Part shown: one piece after another, positions 43,439 to 51,568 of the stretch | Layout of the letters: the number at the start of each line of letters is the position of its first letter | Position numbering within the stretch: position 1 is the stretch's first letter | Source: Aliiroseovarius sp. S1339 | GTDB lineage: Bacteria > Pseudomonadota > Alphaproteobacteria > Rhodobacterales > Rhodobacteraceae | Assembly (NCBI RefSeq): GCF_023195695.1 | Contig: NZ_JALPQG010000004.1 | Location: 248,001 to 312,000 of the forward strand | DNA: 64,000 bases | Direction: 5' to 3' | Program-made: the position numbers and the translations under genes | Notes under the pieces: model-generated | The model's database searches: none | What the model saw: the letters and a program-made list of their open reading frames with translations, nothing else | Told to the model about the DNA's origin: nothing

Positions 43439-44644
43439 TTATTCAGGATTTGCCAAAGTGACCTGCACAACATCGCAATTGCCGGACTGAAACGCCGCTG
43501 CACACGAGGTTAGGTAAAAATTCCACATGCGCTTGAACCGATCGTCAAATCCAAGGGCGGAAACTTGCGCCCATTTGGCGTTGAACACATCGTGCCACCG
43601 CCTCAGCGTCGCTGAATAACTTTCCCCAAAAGCGACCTGATCGCGGAAGGCCAGCCCGGCTTTTTCAACTTCGGCCTTCAGCGCAGTCTTAGATGGCAAC
43701 ATCCCACCCGGAAAGATGTATTTCTGTATGAAATCAACGCCTTTCCGATAGACCTCAAAGCGTTTTTCGGTGATGGTGATGATCTGCAAAACGGCCTGCG
43801 CGCCGGGGCGCAGGCATTTGCGCACCGTGTTGAAATACACCGGCCAGTATTTCTCGCCCACCGCCTCAAACATCTCGATCGAGGCGACGCCGTCGTAAAG
43901 ACCCGTCTCATCGCGATAGTCCTGCAGCTTGATGGTGACCAGATCGGACAGCCCGGCTTTGCGCAGACGCTCAACCGCGAAATCGTGCTGTTCCTGACTG
44001 ATGGTCAACCCGGTCACCCGGATACCTTTGCGCGCCGCATGTTCGGCAAACCCGCCCCAACCGCAGCCAATTTCCAGAACATGATCACCCGGCCCGACCC
44101 CCATCTGATCTATCATCAAGGCGTATTTCTGCTCCTGTGCTTTCTCAAGGCTGTCCTGCCCGCTTCTGAACAGCGCCGAGGAATAGGTCATCGTGTCATC
44201 CAGCCACAGCGCATAGAAATCATTCCCCAAATCATAGTGATAGCTGATGTTCTTTTTCGCCCGGCTCTTGGTATTCGAATTCATCAGATGGCGCAGTCGC
44301 TCATAGGCGCGCAGGAAAATCTGGGCGGGAAAACCGTCATAAAGAACGTCGTTGTCATCTTGCAGCAAGTCCAGAAAGGCCTGCAGATCCGGCGTTGACC
44401 AGCCACCGTCGATATAGGCATCGCAAAAACCCAGATCGCCCTCGCGGATCAGGCGCGCGAAAACGTCGTTGTCGTGAATATGCAGCTCAGCGACATAACC
44501 CGGATGCGCGCCGTCTGCACGAAATCTGCGACCATCCGGCATTACGAAATCTAGGCGGCCCCGGTTCATCCGGCCCGCTGTCTCGAACACATTTACGAAA
44601 TACCGAGGCAGGTCTTTCTGCCCCGCTGTGCTGGTCAGGATCAT
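43439..44644 (-). CDS. Cyclopropane-fatty-acyl-phospholipid synthase family protein
   Basis: From ATG 44644, with GGGGGGCG upstream, the protein has 401 residues. An N-terminal region resembling the CFA accessory domain (HIHDNDVFARLIREGDLGFC, DAYIDGGWSTPDL) is followed by the methyltransferase core: ISYHYDLGNDFYALWLDDTM, the SAM loop VLEIGCGWGGFAEHAAR and IKLQDYRDE. It should transfer a methylene from SAM to unsaturated acyl chains of membrane lipids. It lies upstream of trgAB on the same strand, 124 bp away. Confidence 0.9.
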   Translation of the reverse strand: MILTSTAGQKDLPRYFVNVFETAGRMNRGRLDFVMPDGRRFRADGAHPGYVAELHIHDNDVFARLIREGDLGFCDAYIDGGWSTPDLQAFLDLLQDDNDVLYDGFPAQIFLRAYERLRHLMNSNTKSRAKKNISYHYDLGNDFYALWLDDTMTYSSALFRSGQDSLEKAQEQKYALMIDQMGVGPGDHVLEIGCGWGGFAEHAARKGIRVTGLTISQEQHDFAVERLRKAGLSDLVTIKLQDYRDETGLYDGVASIEMFEAVGEKYWPVYFNTVRKCLRPGAQAVLQIITITEKRFEVYRKGVDFIQKYIFPGGMLPSKTALKAEVEKAGLAFRDQVAFGESYSATLRRWHDVFNAKWAQVSALGFDDRFKRMWNFYLTSCAAAFQSGNCDVVQVTLANPE

Positions 44645-44961
44645 ATCGCCCCCCATCGTCTTGACCCACTATGACAAGGCTAGGACGGAGACGCCGGGCC
44701 TGACAAGATGGTCGCTATGCAGGTGCAGTACGCGTTGCTGCGGGTGCGAAGGGCATGAAGACGGTCTGCCCAAGGTCTACGCGGCGAACCTTGGGGTCAG
44801 CGTGCCAAGATCACTATTGCCATGCGCGGCCGATTGGGTTTGCCGCGCGCCTGCGTGACCCGTGGCCCGCAATTTGAAATTGATATCTGGCACCTTACGC
44901 GGAACATTTGCGGTTATTGCGTTAGCAATACATCATAATTATCTGACAATATTCACTTTTA
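44645..44961. other. 317 bp gap between cfa and the class V aminotransferase gene
   Basis: The gap should contain the promoter for the leftward cfa gene. Its right end (about 44915-44961) is unusually AT-rich, just after the aminotransferase stop. I see no terminator with a clear T-run, no RNA gene and no supported frame. Confidence 0.5.
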
Positions 44962-46188
44962 TTAGAGAACACTATCAAGAGATTCGATCAATTTCGTTGC
45001 CTCAGCCTCTGATGTGTAATGCGTGAAACTGACCCGCAAAACCCCGTGATCCGGGTCCACGCCCTGCGCCCTTAAGGCGCGGGTGGCATAGAAGTCCCCG
45101 CCCCCGGCCATGATACCCAGCGGGGCAAGCCGCTCGGCAAGGTCCGCTCCGTTCGCTTGTGCAGCAACGGCCACCGTTGGCGCGCGGTTTTCCGCCTGTG
45201 CGGGCCCCAACAGCCGAACCGAGTTCTTCGATGTCAGGTAATCCAGCAGCGGCTGTAAAAGGCGCGCTTCATGCGCACGCATCAAATCATGTGCCCCTGC
45301 CGCGATCGTCGCTGGGTTGCCGGTGATGCGGTGATGGGTCGCCAGCGCCTCGAAATAATCTGCCATCCCCGCCGAGGCCGCGATTTGCGCGTGATCCGGC
45401 CCCGCAGGGGTGAACTTTTTGTAAAGCGCGTCCGCATTGAAGAAATGTCCCTGGTTGGGTAGGACGTCGCCCAGCGCGCGGCGGATCACCATGATCCCCT
45501 GATGCGGGCCATAGGTCTTATAGGCCGAGAACAGATAGACATCCGCGCCCAGCGCATCGACATTCACCAACCCATGCGGCGCGTAGCTGACGCCATCGAC
45601 GCAAGTGAACGCCCCGGCGGACTTGGCCTTGGCGCAGATGGCCGCCACATCGTTCACCTCGCCCACCACGTTCGAGCAATGGGGGAAGCAGACCAGTTTC
45701 ACCTTGCCGTCACCCAGCAGATCATCCAGCTTCGTTGGGTCCAAATGCCCGGTGTCGGGGTCAATCTGCCATTCGCGGATCTCTAACCCCTCGTCAGCCA
45801 AACGGCGCCAAGGGCCGGTATTCGCCTCGTGGTCCTGATTGGTCACGACAATTGCGTCGCCGGGCGTCAGGTACTGCCGAAACGCCTGCGCCAGCACATA
45901 GGTATTTTGGGTGGTCGAGGGGCCAAAGCTCAGCTCATCCGTTTCAACACCCATCATGGCGGCCAAACGGCGGCGCGCCTCGTCCATTTCCTCGCCCGCC
46001 AAGCGAGAGGCCTCATAGGGGCCGTAGGGCTGCACCTTGCGTTGGTGGTAGTAGCGTGTGAGCCGGTCGATAACGGGCTTGCATGTATATGACCCGCCCG
46101 CGTTTTCAAAGAACGCCTGCCCCTGCAAGCTTGGCTCGGCAAAGGCGGGAAACTGTGCCCGCACCCAGTTGATGTCCAGTTCAGCCAT
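44962..46188 (-). CDS. Class V aminotransferase, cysteine-desulfurase-like
   Basis: This 408-residue fold-type I PLP enzyme has ENAGGSYTCKPVIDRLTRYY at the start, GPSTTQNTYVLAQAF, VVTNQDHEANTGPWRRLADE and the PLP lysine in VYLFSAYKTYGPHQG near residue 221. The group includes cysteine desulfurases, selenocysteine lyases and isopenicillin-epimerase-like enzymes. I see no obvious mobile catalytic cysteine loop, so the reaction is open. It is preceded by a 250 bp leader with strong secondary structure. Confidence 0.85.
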   Translation of the reverse strand: MAELDINWVRAQFPAFAEPSLQGQAFFENAGGSYTCKPVIDRLTRYYHQRKVQPYGPYEASRLAGEEMDEARRRLAAMMGVETDELSFGPSTTQNTYVLAQAFRQYLTPGDAIVVTNQDHEANTGPWRRLADEGLEIREWQIDPDTGHLDPTKLDDLLGDGKVKLVCFPHCSNVVGEVNDVAAICAKAKSAGAFTCVDGVSYAPHGLVNVDALGADVYLFSAYKTYGPHQGIMVIRRALGDVLPNQGHFFNADALYKKFTPAGPDHAQIAASAGMADYFEALATHHRITGNPATIAAGAHDLMRAHEARLLQPLLDYLTSKNSVRLLGPAQAENRAPTVAVAAQANGADLAERLAPLGIMAGGGDFYATRALRAQGVDPDHGVLRVSFTHYTSEAEATKLIESLDSVL

Positions 46189-46214
46189 AAGGTGGCTCCT
46201 TCACGTCTGTCATT

Positions 46215-46370
46215 CGCGGGGTGCGCCTGACAGATCAGGCGCACATGCTGATCTGGCAGGTCTTCCAGCCAGCCAAAGGGGCTCTCCCCAAGGCAGTCGG
46301 GTGTTTTGGTTGATGCCAACACGTTGATCCCGGACCCTTTTTGGCTATCCGCCAACTGGCAACCGGTCAA
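46215..46370 (-). promoter_or_regulatory. Structured leader of the aminotransferase gene, possible cobalamin-riboswitch relative
   Basis: On the leftward strand the leader contains GCTGGAAGACCTGCCAG, close to the 3' B12 box of cobalamin riboswitches (AAGACCTGCC). It is preceded by GACTGCC-N3-GGGGAGAGCCCC and an upstream AGCCAAAAAGGG, similar in order to parts of that aptamer. A GTGCGCCTGA...TCAGGCGCAC hairpin follows before the start codon. The usual CCGCAACTGT core and the GGTG box are not evident and the element is short, so it may be a degenerate or different structured RNA. Confidence 0.3.
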
Positions 46371-46403
46371 GGCTGAACTTTGCCACGGGCACTGGCATTA
46401 GCG

Positions 46404-46436
46404 GGGGCGAGGCCAAAACCGGCCTCGCCCCTTTTT
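46404..46436 (+). terminator. Strong rho-independent terminator reading rightward
   Basis: GGGGCGAGGCC (46404-46414) and GGCCTCGCCCC (46421-46431) form an 11 bp stem with a six-base loop, followed by TTTTT on the plus strand. No plus-strand gene precedes it within several kilobases. For the leftward gene ending at 46439 it gives a hairpin without a U-tract. It may serve that gene, or end an unannotated rightward transcript. Confidence 0.75.
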
Positions 46437-46438
46437 GT

Positions 46439-46888
46439 TTAGAAGCTCATCCGCGCATCAGCGTCCAGCATCGCGGCGGCCATGGCGTCGGGCGCAGCGA
46501 CGGTGACACCGTCAAGCAGCACCTCGGGCCCTGCGCCTTTGTTGGGCAGATAGATCGCGCAAACCTCAACCTTGGCACCGGGCAGGCCCATGATCTTTTG
46601 CATCAATTGCTGCGGGCCAACGCCCAGCGGTTTTTGCGGGGCGGTTGCGCTTTCAGGGGCCTCTTTCAGCGCCAGATCAGCAGCGGGACCGCACAACATC
46701 ACATGAGGCATGGCCCCTTGTTCGGCAGATTTCATGGTCAGCACCATGGCCATCATCTGGGTCTGGGCTTCGGGCGCGGTCAGGATCGTGACAAGCGTGT
46801 CCGCTTCATCGGCATGGGCCGTGCCAGCAAACGCTGCCAGCCCAAGGGCGGCGGCGGTCAGGGTGGTTTTGATCGAGAATTTGGTCAT
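46439..46888 (-). CDS. Secreted DsrE-like small protein
   Basis: This 149-residue protein has a clear signal peptide (MTKFSIKTTLTAAALGLAAF, cleavage after AHA). The mature part has MPHVMLCGPAADLALKEAP, LMQKIMGLPGAKVEVCAIYL and LLDGVTVAAPDAMAAAMLDA, matching the DsrE/F-like fold in which a cysteine may carry sulfur. Two cysteines (CGP and CAI) remain. It is probably periplasmic. It stands alone between a terminator and acuI. Confidence 0.7.
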   Translation of the reverse strand: MTKFSIKTTLTAAALGLAAFAGTAHADEADTLVTILTAPEAQTQMMAMVLTMKSAEQGAMPHVMLCGPAADLALKEAPESATAPQKPLGVGPQQLMQKIMGLPGAKVEVCAIYLPNKGAGPEVLLDGVTVAAPDAMAAAMLDADARMSF

Positions 46889-47064
46889 GTGATCTATCCT
46901 TGAAAACGGGTGAACCCGGCCCGGCGTCGAACAGACACGGAGCGGGCGAGGCTGTGCGCCTCACCACATGACCTAGGCCTTACATTCCAAGAAAAGAATG
47001 CGTCATTTCGCACCGCGACCAACCGCCTCATGCAGAGGCACATGGCGGGTGGTCACAACAGCCG

Positions 47065-48057
47065 TCAGCCGTTCACATCGACAACCACGCGCCCCTTGAC
47101 CTGACCTTTCAGGATATCCGCGCCAAGGCCCGGCAGGTCCGCCAGCGTTGCGGGTTGGACCATCGCTTCAAGCTTGTCCATCGGCAGATCACTCGCAATC
47201 CGTGTCCAGGCGCGCAGGCGGTTCTCGTAAGGCTGCATCACACTGTCGATGCCCAGCAAGTTCACACCACGCAACAAGAACGGGATGACTGTGGCAGGCA
47301 GCCCAGCGCCACCGGCCAGACCAACCGCCGACACGCTCGCCCCGTATTTCATCTGACCCAAGACGCGCGCCAGCATGTCGCCGCCCACGGCATCCACGCA
47401 ACCAGCCCAAGTCTCGGCCTCAAGTGGGCGCTTGACGGTCTCGTTCAGCTCTTCGCGCGGCACGATGGTGGTGGCACCAAGGCCTTTCAGATAGTCCGCC
47501 TGATCGGGGCGCCCGGTGACGGCGGCGACCTCGTAACCCAGATTGGCCAAAATGGCGGTCGCAACCGAGCCGACGCCACCAGCAGCCCCCGTGACCAGCA
47601 CCGGTCCCTGCCCCGGTTTCAATCCGTGATCTTCCAGCGCCATCACGGCCAGCATCGCCGTGAAGCCCGCCGTGCCCACGGCCATCGCCTGACGCGTGTC
47701 CAGCCCCTTGGGCAACGGCACCAGCTTGTCTGCCGCGATCCGGGCCTTCTGAGCATACCCGCCCCACGACACCTCGCCCACACGCCAGCCGGTTAGGACA
47801 ACTTTGTCGCCGGGCGTGTAGCGGTCGTCATCTGAGGTCTCGACGGTGCCCGCATAGTCGATCCCCGGCACATGGGGATAATTGCGCACCAGCCCGCCGC
47901 CCTTGGGCGACATGCACAGCCCATCCTTATAGTTCACGGTCGAGTATTCGACGGCGACGGTCACGTTGCCTTCGGGCAGTTGATCCTCGCTGAGTTCCTT
48001 GATCTCTGCCGAGGCCAGCCCGTCGTCATTCTGCTCCATCACAAGTGCTTTAAACAT
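47065..48057 (-). CDS. acuI: Acrylyl-CoA reductase AcuI (YhdH/MDR family)
   Basis: From ATG 48057 (MFKALVMEQNDDG), with AGGGAAAC upstream, the protein has 330 residues. It is a zinc-free medium-chain reductase: EYSTVNYKDGLCMSPKGGG, PGIDYAGTV, the NADPH motif VTGAAGGVGSVATAILANLG and the C-terminal DILKGQVKGRVVVDV. AcuI reduces acryloyl-CoA to propionyl-CoA and detoxifies acrylate from DMSP. It follows dmdA by ten bases, the arrangement known in Ruegeria and other roseobacters. Confidence 0.92.
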   Translation of the reverse strand: MFKALVMEQNDDGLASAEIKELSEDQLPEGNVTVAVEYSTVNYKDGLCMSPKGGGLVRNYPHVPGIDYAGTVETSDDDRYTPGDKVVLTGWRVGEVSWGGYAQKARIAADKLVPLPKGLDTRQAMAVGTAGFTAMLAVMALEDHGLKPGQGPVLVTGAAGGVGSVATAILANLGYEVAAVTGRPDQADYLKGLGATTIVPREELNETVKRPLEAETWAGCVDAVGGDMLARVLGQMKYGASVSAVGLAGGAGLPATVIPFLLRGVNLLGIDSVMQPYENRLRAWTRIASDLPMDKLEAMVQPATLADLPGLGADILKGQVKGRVVVDVNG

Positions 48058-48067
48058 CGTTGTTTCC

Positions 48068-49168
48068 CTATATCCAGAAAGTGTCATAGACGGTCGCGGC
48101 ACGCGGCCCGTCAGGCGTCATCACATCAAGTTCGGTGCCCGTATCCCAATGGGTCATACGCACCATACCTATGGCGACACCGGTGTTGAAATCAGGCGAG
48201 TTCGCGGCCGAAGTCACCTGCCCCACCTGCTTATCCCCATCCATCAGGGGCCACGCCCGATCACACGGGGGCACGCCACCCAAAATCTCGATTGCGCGTA
48301 TTTGTTGCACAGGGCCTTCCTTGGCCACGCGCAAAAGCGCATCGCGCCCGACACAGCCCAGCGCGCTTTGGGTCGAACAAAAGCGCCCAAGCCCGGCCTC
48401 GTGCGGGGTATTTTCGCGGGTCATGTCATTACCATAGCTTAAAAGCCCGCCCTCGATCCGTTCGATCCCGTTGGGGCAGCCGGCATGCACATCCATGCTT
48501 TTGCCCGCCTCCATCAGCGCGTTCCACAGCGGCATGGCGATGTCAGCGCCTTCGACGTAAACCTCAAACCCGCCCTGCTTAGAATAGCCCGAGCGCGCCA
48601 CCACAAGGCTGCGCCCTTGGAACGCCAGCCGCTTGTAGCGGAAGAACCGGATATCGCGCACCGCGTCGCCAAAGACAGCCGCCGCCAGATCGTCGGACTT
48701 CGGCCCTTGAATGGCCAAGGGCGAGACGTCGGGTTCATCCACCAGCACATCCAGCCGAAACCCATAGGCCAGCCCCTTGACCCAAAACAGAAGATCACTG
48801 TCCGCGATCGAGATCCAGAACCGGTTGTCATCCAGCTTCACCGCCACAGGGTCATTCAGCAAGCCCCCGGTTTCATCGACCATAGGCACATAGAAACACT
48901 GCCCGTCCTGCATCTTTGACAGGTCGCGCGGGGTCAGCATCTGGATCAGGCGGGCGGCATCCGGGCCGCGCAGCTCGACCTGCCGTTCGCAGGCCACATC
49001 CCAGACCTGCACAGCGTCTTTCAGGTGGCGATAATCCTCTTCCACCGACCGAAAAACAGTCGGCAGCAGCATGTGATTGTAAACCGTATAGCCTTTCACC
49101 CCGGCAGCTTCGACACCGGGGCTGAAGGGCGTGCGCCGCAAGCGGCGGGAGGGTGAGATCAGGGCCAT
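48068..49168 (-). CDS. dmdA: Dimethylsulfoniopropionate demethylase DmdA
   Basis: This 366-residue protein belongs to the GcvT-type folate-dependent family. It has AAGVKGYTVYNHMLLPTVFR, VQVWDVACERQVELRGPDAA, PRDLSKMQDGQCFYVPMVDE and GYSKQGGFEVYVEGADI, and ends with the barrel-type domain. The YTVYNHMLLP wording and direct coupling to acuI mark it as DmdA rather than aminomethyltransferase. DmdA moves a methyl group from DMSP to tetrahydrofolate, giving methylmercaptopropionate. dmdB, dmdC and dmdD are not in the window. Confidence 0.92.
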   Translation of the reverse strand: MALISPSRRLRRTPFSPGVEAAGVKGYTVYNHMLLPTVFRSVEEDYRHLKDAVQVWDVACERQVELRGPDAARLIQMLTPRDLSKMQDGQCFYVPMVDETGGLLNDPVAVKLDDNRFWISIADSDLLFWVKGLAYGFRLDVLVDEPDVSPLAIQGPKSDDLAAAVFGDAVRDIRFFRYKRLAFQGRSLVVARSGYSKQGGFEVYVEGADIAMPLWNALMEAGKSMDVHAGCPNGIERIEGGLLSYGNDMTRENTPHEAGLGRFCSTQSALGCVGRDALLRVAKEGPVQQIRAIEILGGVPPCDRAWPLMDGDKQVGQVTSAANSPDFNTGVAIGMVRMTHWDTGTELDVMTPDGPRAATVYDTFWI

Positions 49169-49201
49169 GGGTCGAGCTTCCGTGCCAGAACTCCGGCCGC
49201 C

Positions 49202-49837
49202 TTAGCGACCGGGACCTTTCCAGTCGATCTGGCAGATCTCGGCCGAGCGGCCATCGAAGTCCCACACCCGCCCATGCGCGCGCAGCTTGCCTTTGGTGGC
49301 TGTGGCGACGGTGATGTCCGGCCCCATCCAGTATTGGGTGTTACGGATGACAATATCCTCGTCCGGGTCCGCCCCGCCAACCGGATGCACGACGCCGTCG
49401 ATCTTGCGCCCCACCGTGATGTGGCGGGTCTTGCCCTCGGTCTCATACGTGACCGGCTGGCGTTCTGCGCCAAGGAATTCGCCCACCAACATTTGGAACA
49501 GCCCCGTCGTGCCTTTGGCAGCACCCGAGAAGATGGTGACCAGCGCCTCATAGGCATCGTCACTGGCGCGCTCATCGACGAACAGCGCCACTTTCCAGTT
49601 GCCGCGCCCCATATTGCCGGGGATTTCGATCATCAGACCGAGGTTCAAGCCTGACAGGTCAATATCGCCGTATTGCCCGCTATCAATCCGCACCCCGCCC
49701 CATGTCTGGCAATGCCCTTCTGTGGGCGGGTGTTTGCCAAGGCTCACCACACACGGGCAAAAGACCGTGCAGTTACAGTTGAGGATCAGCTCCCCTTTGA
49801 TGGTCCATTCGACCTGACCGACTTGTGTTCCGTCCAT
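49202..49837 (-). CDS. DUF1326 domain protein
   Basis: From ATG 49837 (MDGTQVGQVEWTIKGELIL) the protein has 211 residues. The start ELILNCNCTVFCPCVVSLGK carries a dense cysteine cluster (CNC and CPC) typical of DUF1326, which suggests metal or redox chemistry. No signal peptide or membrane span is seen. It follows the DUF2182 gene by one base and precedes dmdA by 33 bp. DUF1326 and DUF2182 are frequent neighbours; their function is not established. Confidence 0.88.
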   Translation of the reverse strand: MDGTQVGQVEWTIKGELILNCNCTVFCPCVVSLGKHPPTEGHCQTWGGVRIDSGQYGDIDLSGLNLGLMIEIPGNMGRGNWKVALFVDERASDDAYEALVTIFSGAAKGTTGLFQMLVGEFLGAERQPVTYETEGKTRHITVGRKIDGVVHPVGGADPDEDIVIRNTQYWMGPDITVATATKGKLRAHGRVWDFDGRSAEICQIDWKGPGR

Positions 49838-49838
49838 G

Positions 49839-50618
49839 TTATCCTCCCTGGACAAGCACCAAGACCCCGCCCGCGATCAGCGCCCAGCCCAAGGGGCGGG
49901 TCAGATAGCGGCCAAGATCCGGCAGTTTTTCAAAAATCATGATGAGAGTGGCGAGCCCCATGAAGGCAAGGTTCATCACCCCGCCGACAAAGCCCAAAAG
50001 CATCAGCGCCCAGCAGCAACCAAGGCAGATCGCACCAAGGCGCAGGCCAAGGGCTGCGTCGTTCCACCGCGTCTCGCGCCAGTATTGCATGAAGAAACTC
50101 ATCGGCTGGCGGCATTTCGACAGGCAGGCGTCTTTGAGGGTCGAGAACTGATAGGCCCCTGCCCCGATCAACAGCGCACCCGTGAGCCAAGGCGAGATGC
50201 TTTGACCCAGAGGCGACAACAGCCCCGCGCGAAACAGCATCAACTGTCCCGCAGCAGCGATTACGGCAAAGCCAAGCCAAATGACCAGATAGCCCGAGAC
50301 CAATTCCCCAAACCCGCGCCGTGACCCCGCGCCCGAGGCGATCATGTCGTCATAGGTGGCGAAGGTCGGCAAGGCGGTCGGGGCCATCATCGCCGCCGAC
50401 ATCACCGCCCACATGGCGAAGAGCCCAAGGAACCCAGCCTTGTCGGGTTCAACCAGACAAAGCGACCGCCAGAAGTCCGCCCCATAGATGCGCGACAATT
50501 CCAGCGCGTCCGGCGGAAGCGCCATCGCATAAAGCAGCCCCCACCCCACAAGGATCAACCCGAACAGCGCCAGCCAATGCGGCGCGCTCATGGTTCTTAT
50601 CCTTGACGAAACGGACAT
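49839..50618 (-). CDS. DUF2182 predicted metal-binding membrane protein
   Basis: From ATG 50618 (MSVSSRIRTMSAPHW), with GGGGGAAG upstream, the protein has 259 residues and about six membrane segments. The family hallmarks are AMWAVMSAAMMAPTALPTFA, with conserved methionines, and a cysteine/lysine stretch LKDACLSKCRQP followed by LGAICLGCCWALMLL. It is the first gene of the leftward unit that ends with dmdA-acuI. Copper or another soft metal is a reasonable guess from Met/Cys content, nothing more. Confidence 0.87.
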   Translation of the reverse strand: MSVSSRIRTMSAPHWLALFGLILVGWGLLYAMALPPDALELSRIYGADFWRSLCLVEPDKAGFLGLFAMWAVMSAAMMAPTALPTFATYDDMIASGAGSRRGFGELVSGYLVIWLGFAVIAAAGQLMLFRAGLLSPLGQSISPWLTGALLIGAGAYQFSTLKDACLSKCRQPMSFFMQYWRETRWNDAALGLRLGAICLGCCWALMLLGFVGGVMNLAFMGLATLIMIFEKLPDLGRYLTRPLGWALIAGGVLVLVQGG

Positions 50619-50649
50619 GCTTCCCCCATCTTGCGAGTCGGAATGATAA

Positions 50650-50692
50650 TGTCTGACAATTGCCGTTCCGGCAAATGAATTGTCAGACAATT
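50650..50692. promoter_or_regulatory. GntR operators between DUF2182-dmdA unit and regulator
   Basis: AATTGTCAGACAATT (50678-50692) is a perfect 15 bp palindrome about a central base. A second core TGTCTGACA (50650-50658) has the same half-site TGTC/GACA. Between them is TGCCG-TTC-CGGCA (50661-50673). The sites lie in the 89 bp divergent gap and suit an FCD-type GntR dimer that controls both directions. Confidence 0.72.
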
Positions 50693-50707
50693 AAGAGGCG
50701 ACGTAGC

Positions 50708-51439
50708 GTGAAAACTGATCTGGACGACAATCAGGACCTCTCAAAGCAGATTGCCGAGGCCATTCGCGACGCAATTATCAACGGCAGCCTGCTGGTCGAT
50801 CAGCGCCTGCCATCCGAGGCCGAGTTGTGCGACAAATTTGGTGTTGGACGCTCTACCGTCCGTGAGGCACTGAAACGCCTTGCTGCCCAAAACCTGATCC
50901 GCACCCAACGCGGCGCATCCGGTGGGGCGTTCGTGAACCGAATGTCGTTTGAGGAAGCCTACGGCCAGCAAATCACCACCTCAACCTTGCTGCTGTCGAT
51001 GAACCAAGTGGATTTCGAAACTGCCTGCGAAGCCCGCTATGCACTGGAACGCGCTTGTGCCCCCCTGTCGGCCCAGCGTCGCACCGCAGATCACCTCGCC
51101 ACCATGCGCGCCGAAATCCACCGCCAAACCCAGCCCGGCCTGACGGACGAGGCGTTCTGTGCATCTGACGTGGCCTTTCACCGCGCATTGGTCGATGGCG
51201 CGGGCAATCCGGTGCTGTCCTATCAACTGGCGGGCGCGGTCGAGGCGATGCAGCCCTTGATGAACATGATCACCTATACACAGAGGGATCGGGATCGGAT
51301 CGTTGAGTTTCACACGCAACTGGCAGATGCAATTGAGGGTCAAGATGGCCCGACCGCCGAAGCCAGCCTGGGGCAGCTTGCAGAATATACAGTCGAGCTT
51401 GGCCGCAGTCGGCTGACCCAATCCAAAGACCGCAGATAG
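50708..51439 (+). CDS. GntR-family regulator, FadR/FCD subfamily
   Basis: I place the start at GTG 50708 (VKTDLDDNQD), behind GAGGCG, giving 243 residues. An upstream frame opening at 50660 would code through the operators. Winged helix: LSKQIAEAIRDAIINGSLLV, LPSEAELCDKFGVGRSTVRE and LIRTQRGASGGAFVNRM. The FCD domain contains ARYALERACAPLSAQRRTAD and SDVAFHRALVDGAGNPVLSY. Divergent to the dmdA-containing unit with two palindromes between, it is the probable regulator of DMSP demethylation here. Confidence 0.88.
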   Translation: MKTDLDDNQDLSKQIAEAIRDAIINGSLLVDQRLPSEAELCDKFGVGRSTVREALKRLAAQNLIRTQRGASGGAFVNRMSFEEAYGQQITTSTLLLSMNQVDFETACEARYALERACAPLSAQRRTADHLATMRAEIHRQTQPGLTDEAFCASDVAFHRALVDGAGNPVLSYQLAGAVEAMQPLMNMITYTQRDRDRIVEFHTQLADAIEGQDGPTAEASLGQLAEYTVELGRSRLTQSKDRR

Positions 51440-51568
51440 CCTATCTCCGAGCACGGATTGGCTTGGCAATAATTGCCCGCACACGCTCGGCCATGCCTGA
51501 AACCGCTCGGTGAAGACAAAGAAAGACCCGGCCTGCGCGATGGCAAGCCGGGTCAGACACAGGAACGA

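Noticed and set aside
45954-46370. A leftward frame covering the aminotransferase leader and gene start
   Set aside because: It is out of phase with the aminotransferase, loses sense within it, and in the leader follows RNA-like inverted repeats.
50660-50707. An earlier start for the dmdA-linked GntR gene
   Set aside because: The extension encodes the palindromic operators; the conserved winged-helix sequence begins after GTG 50708.
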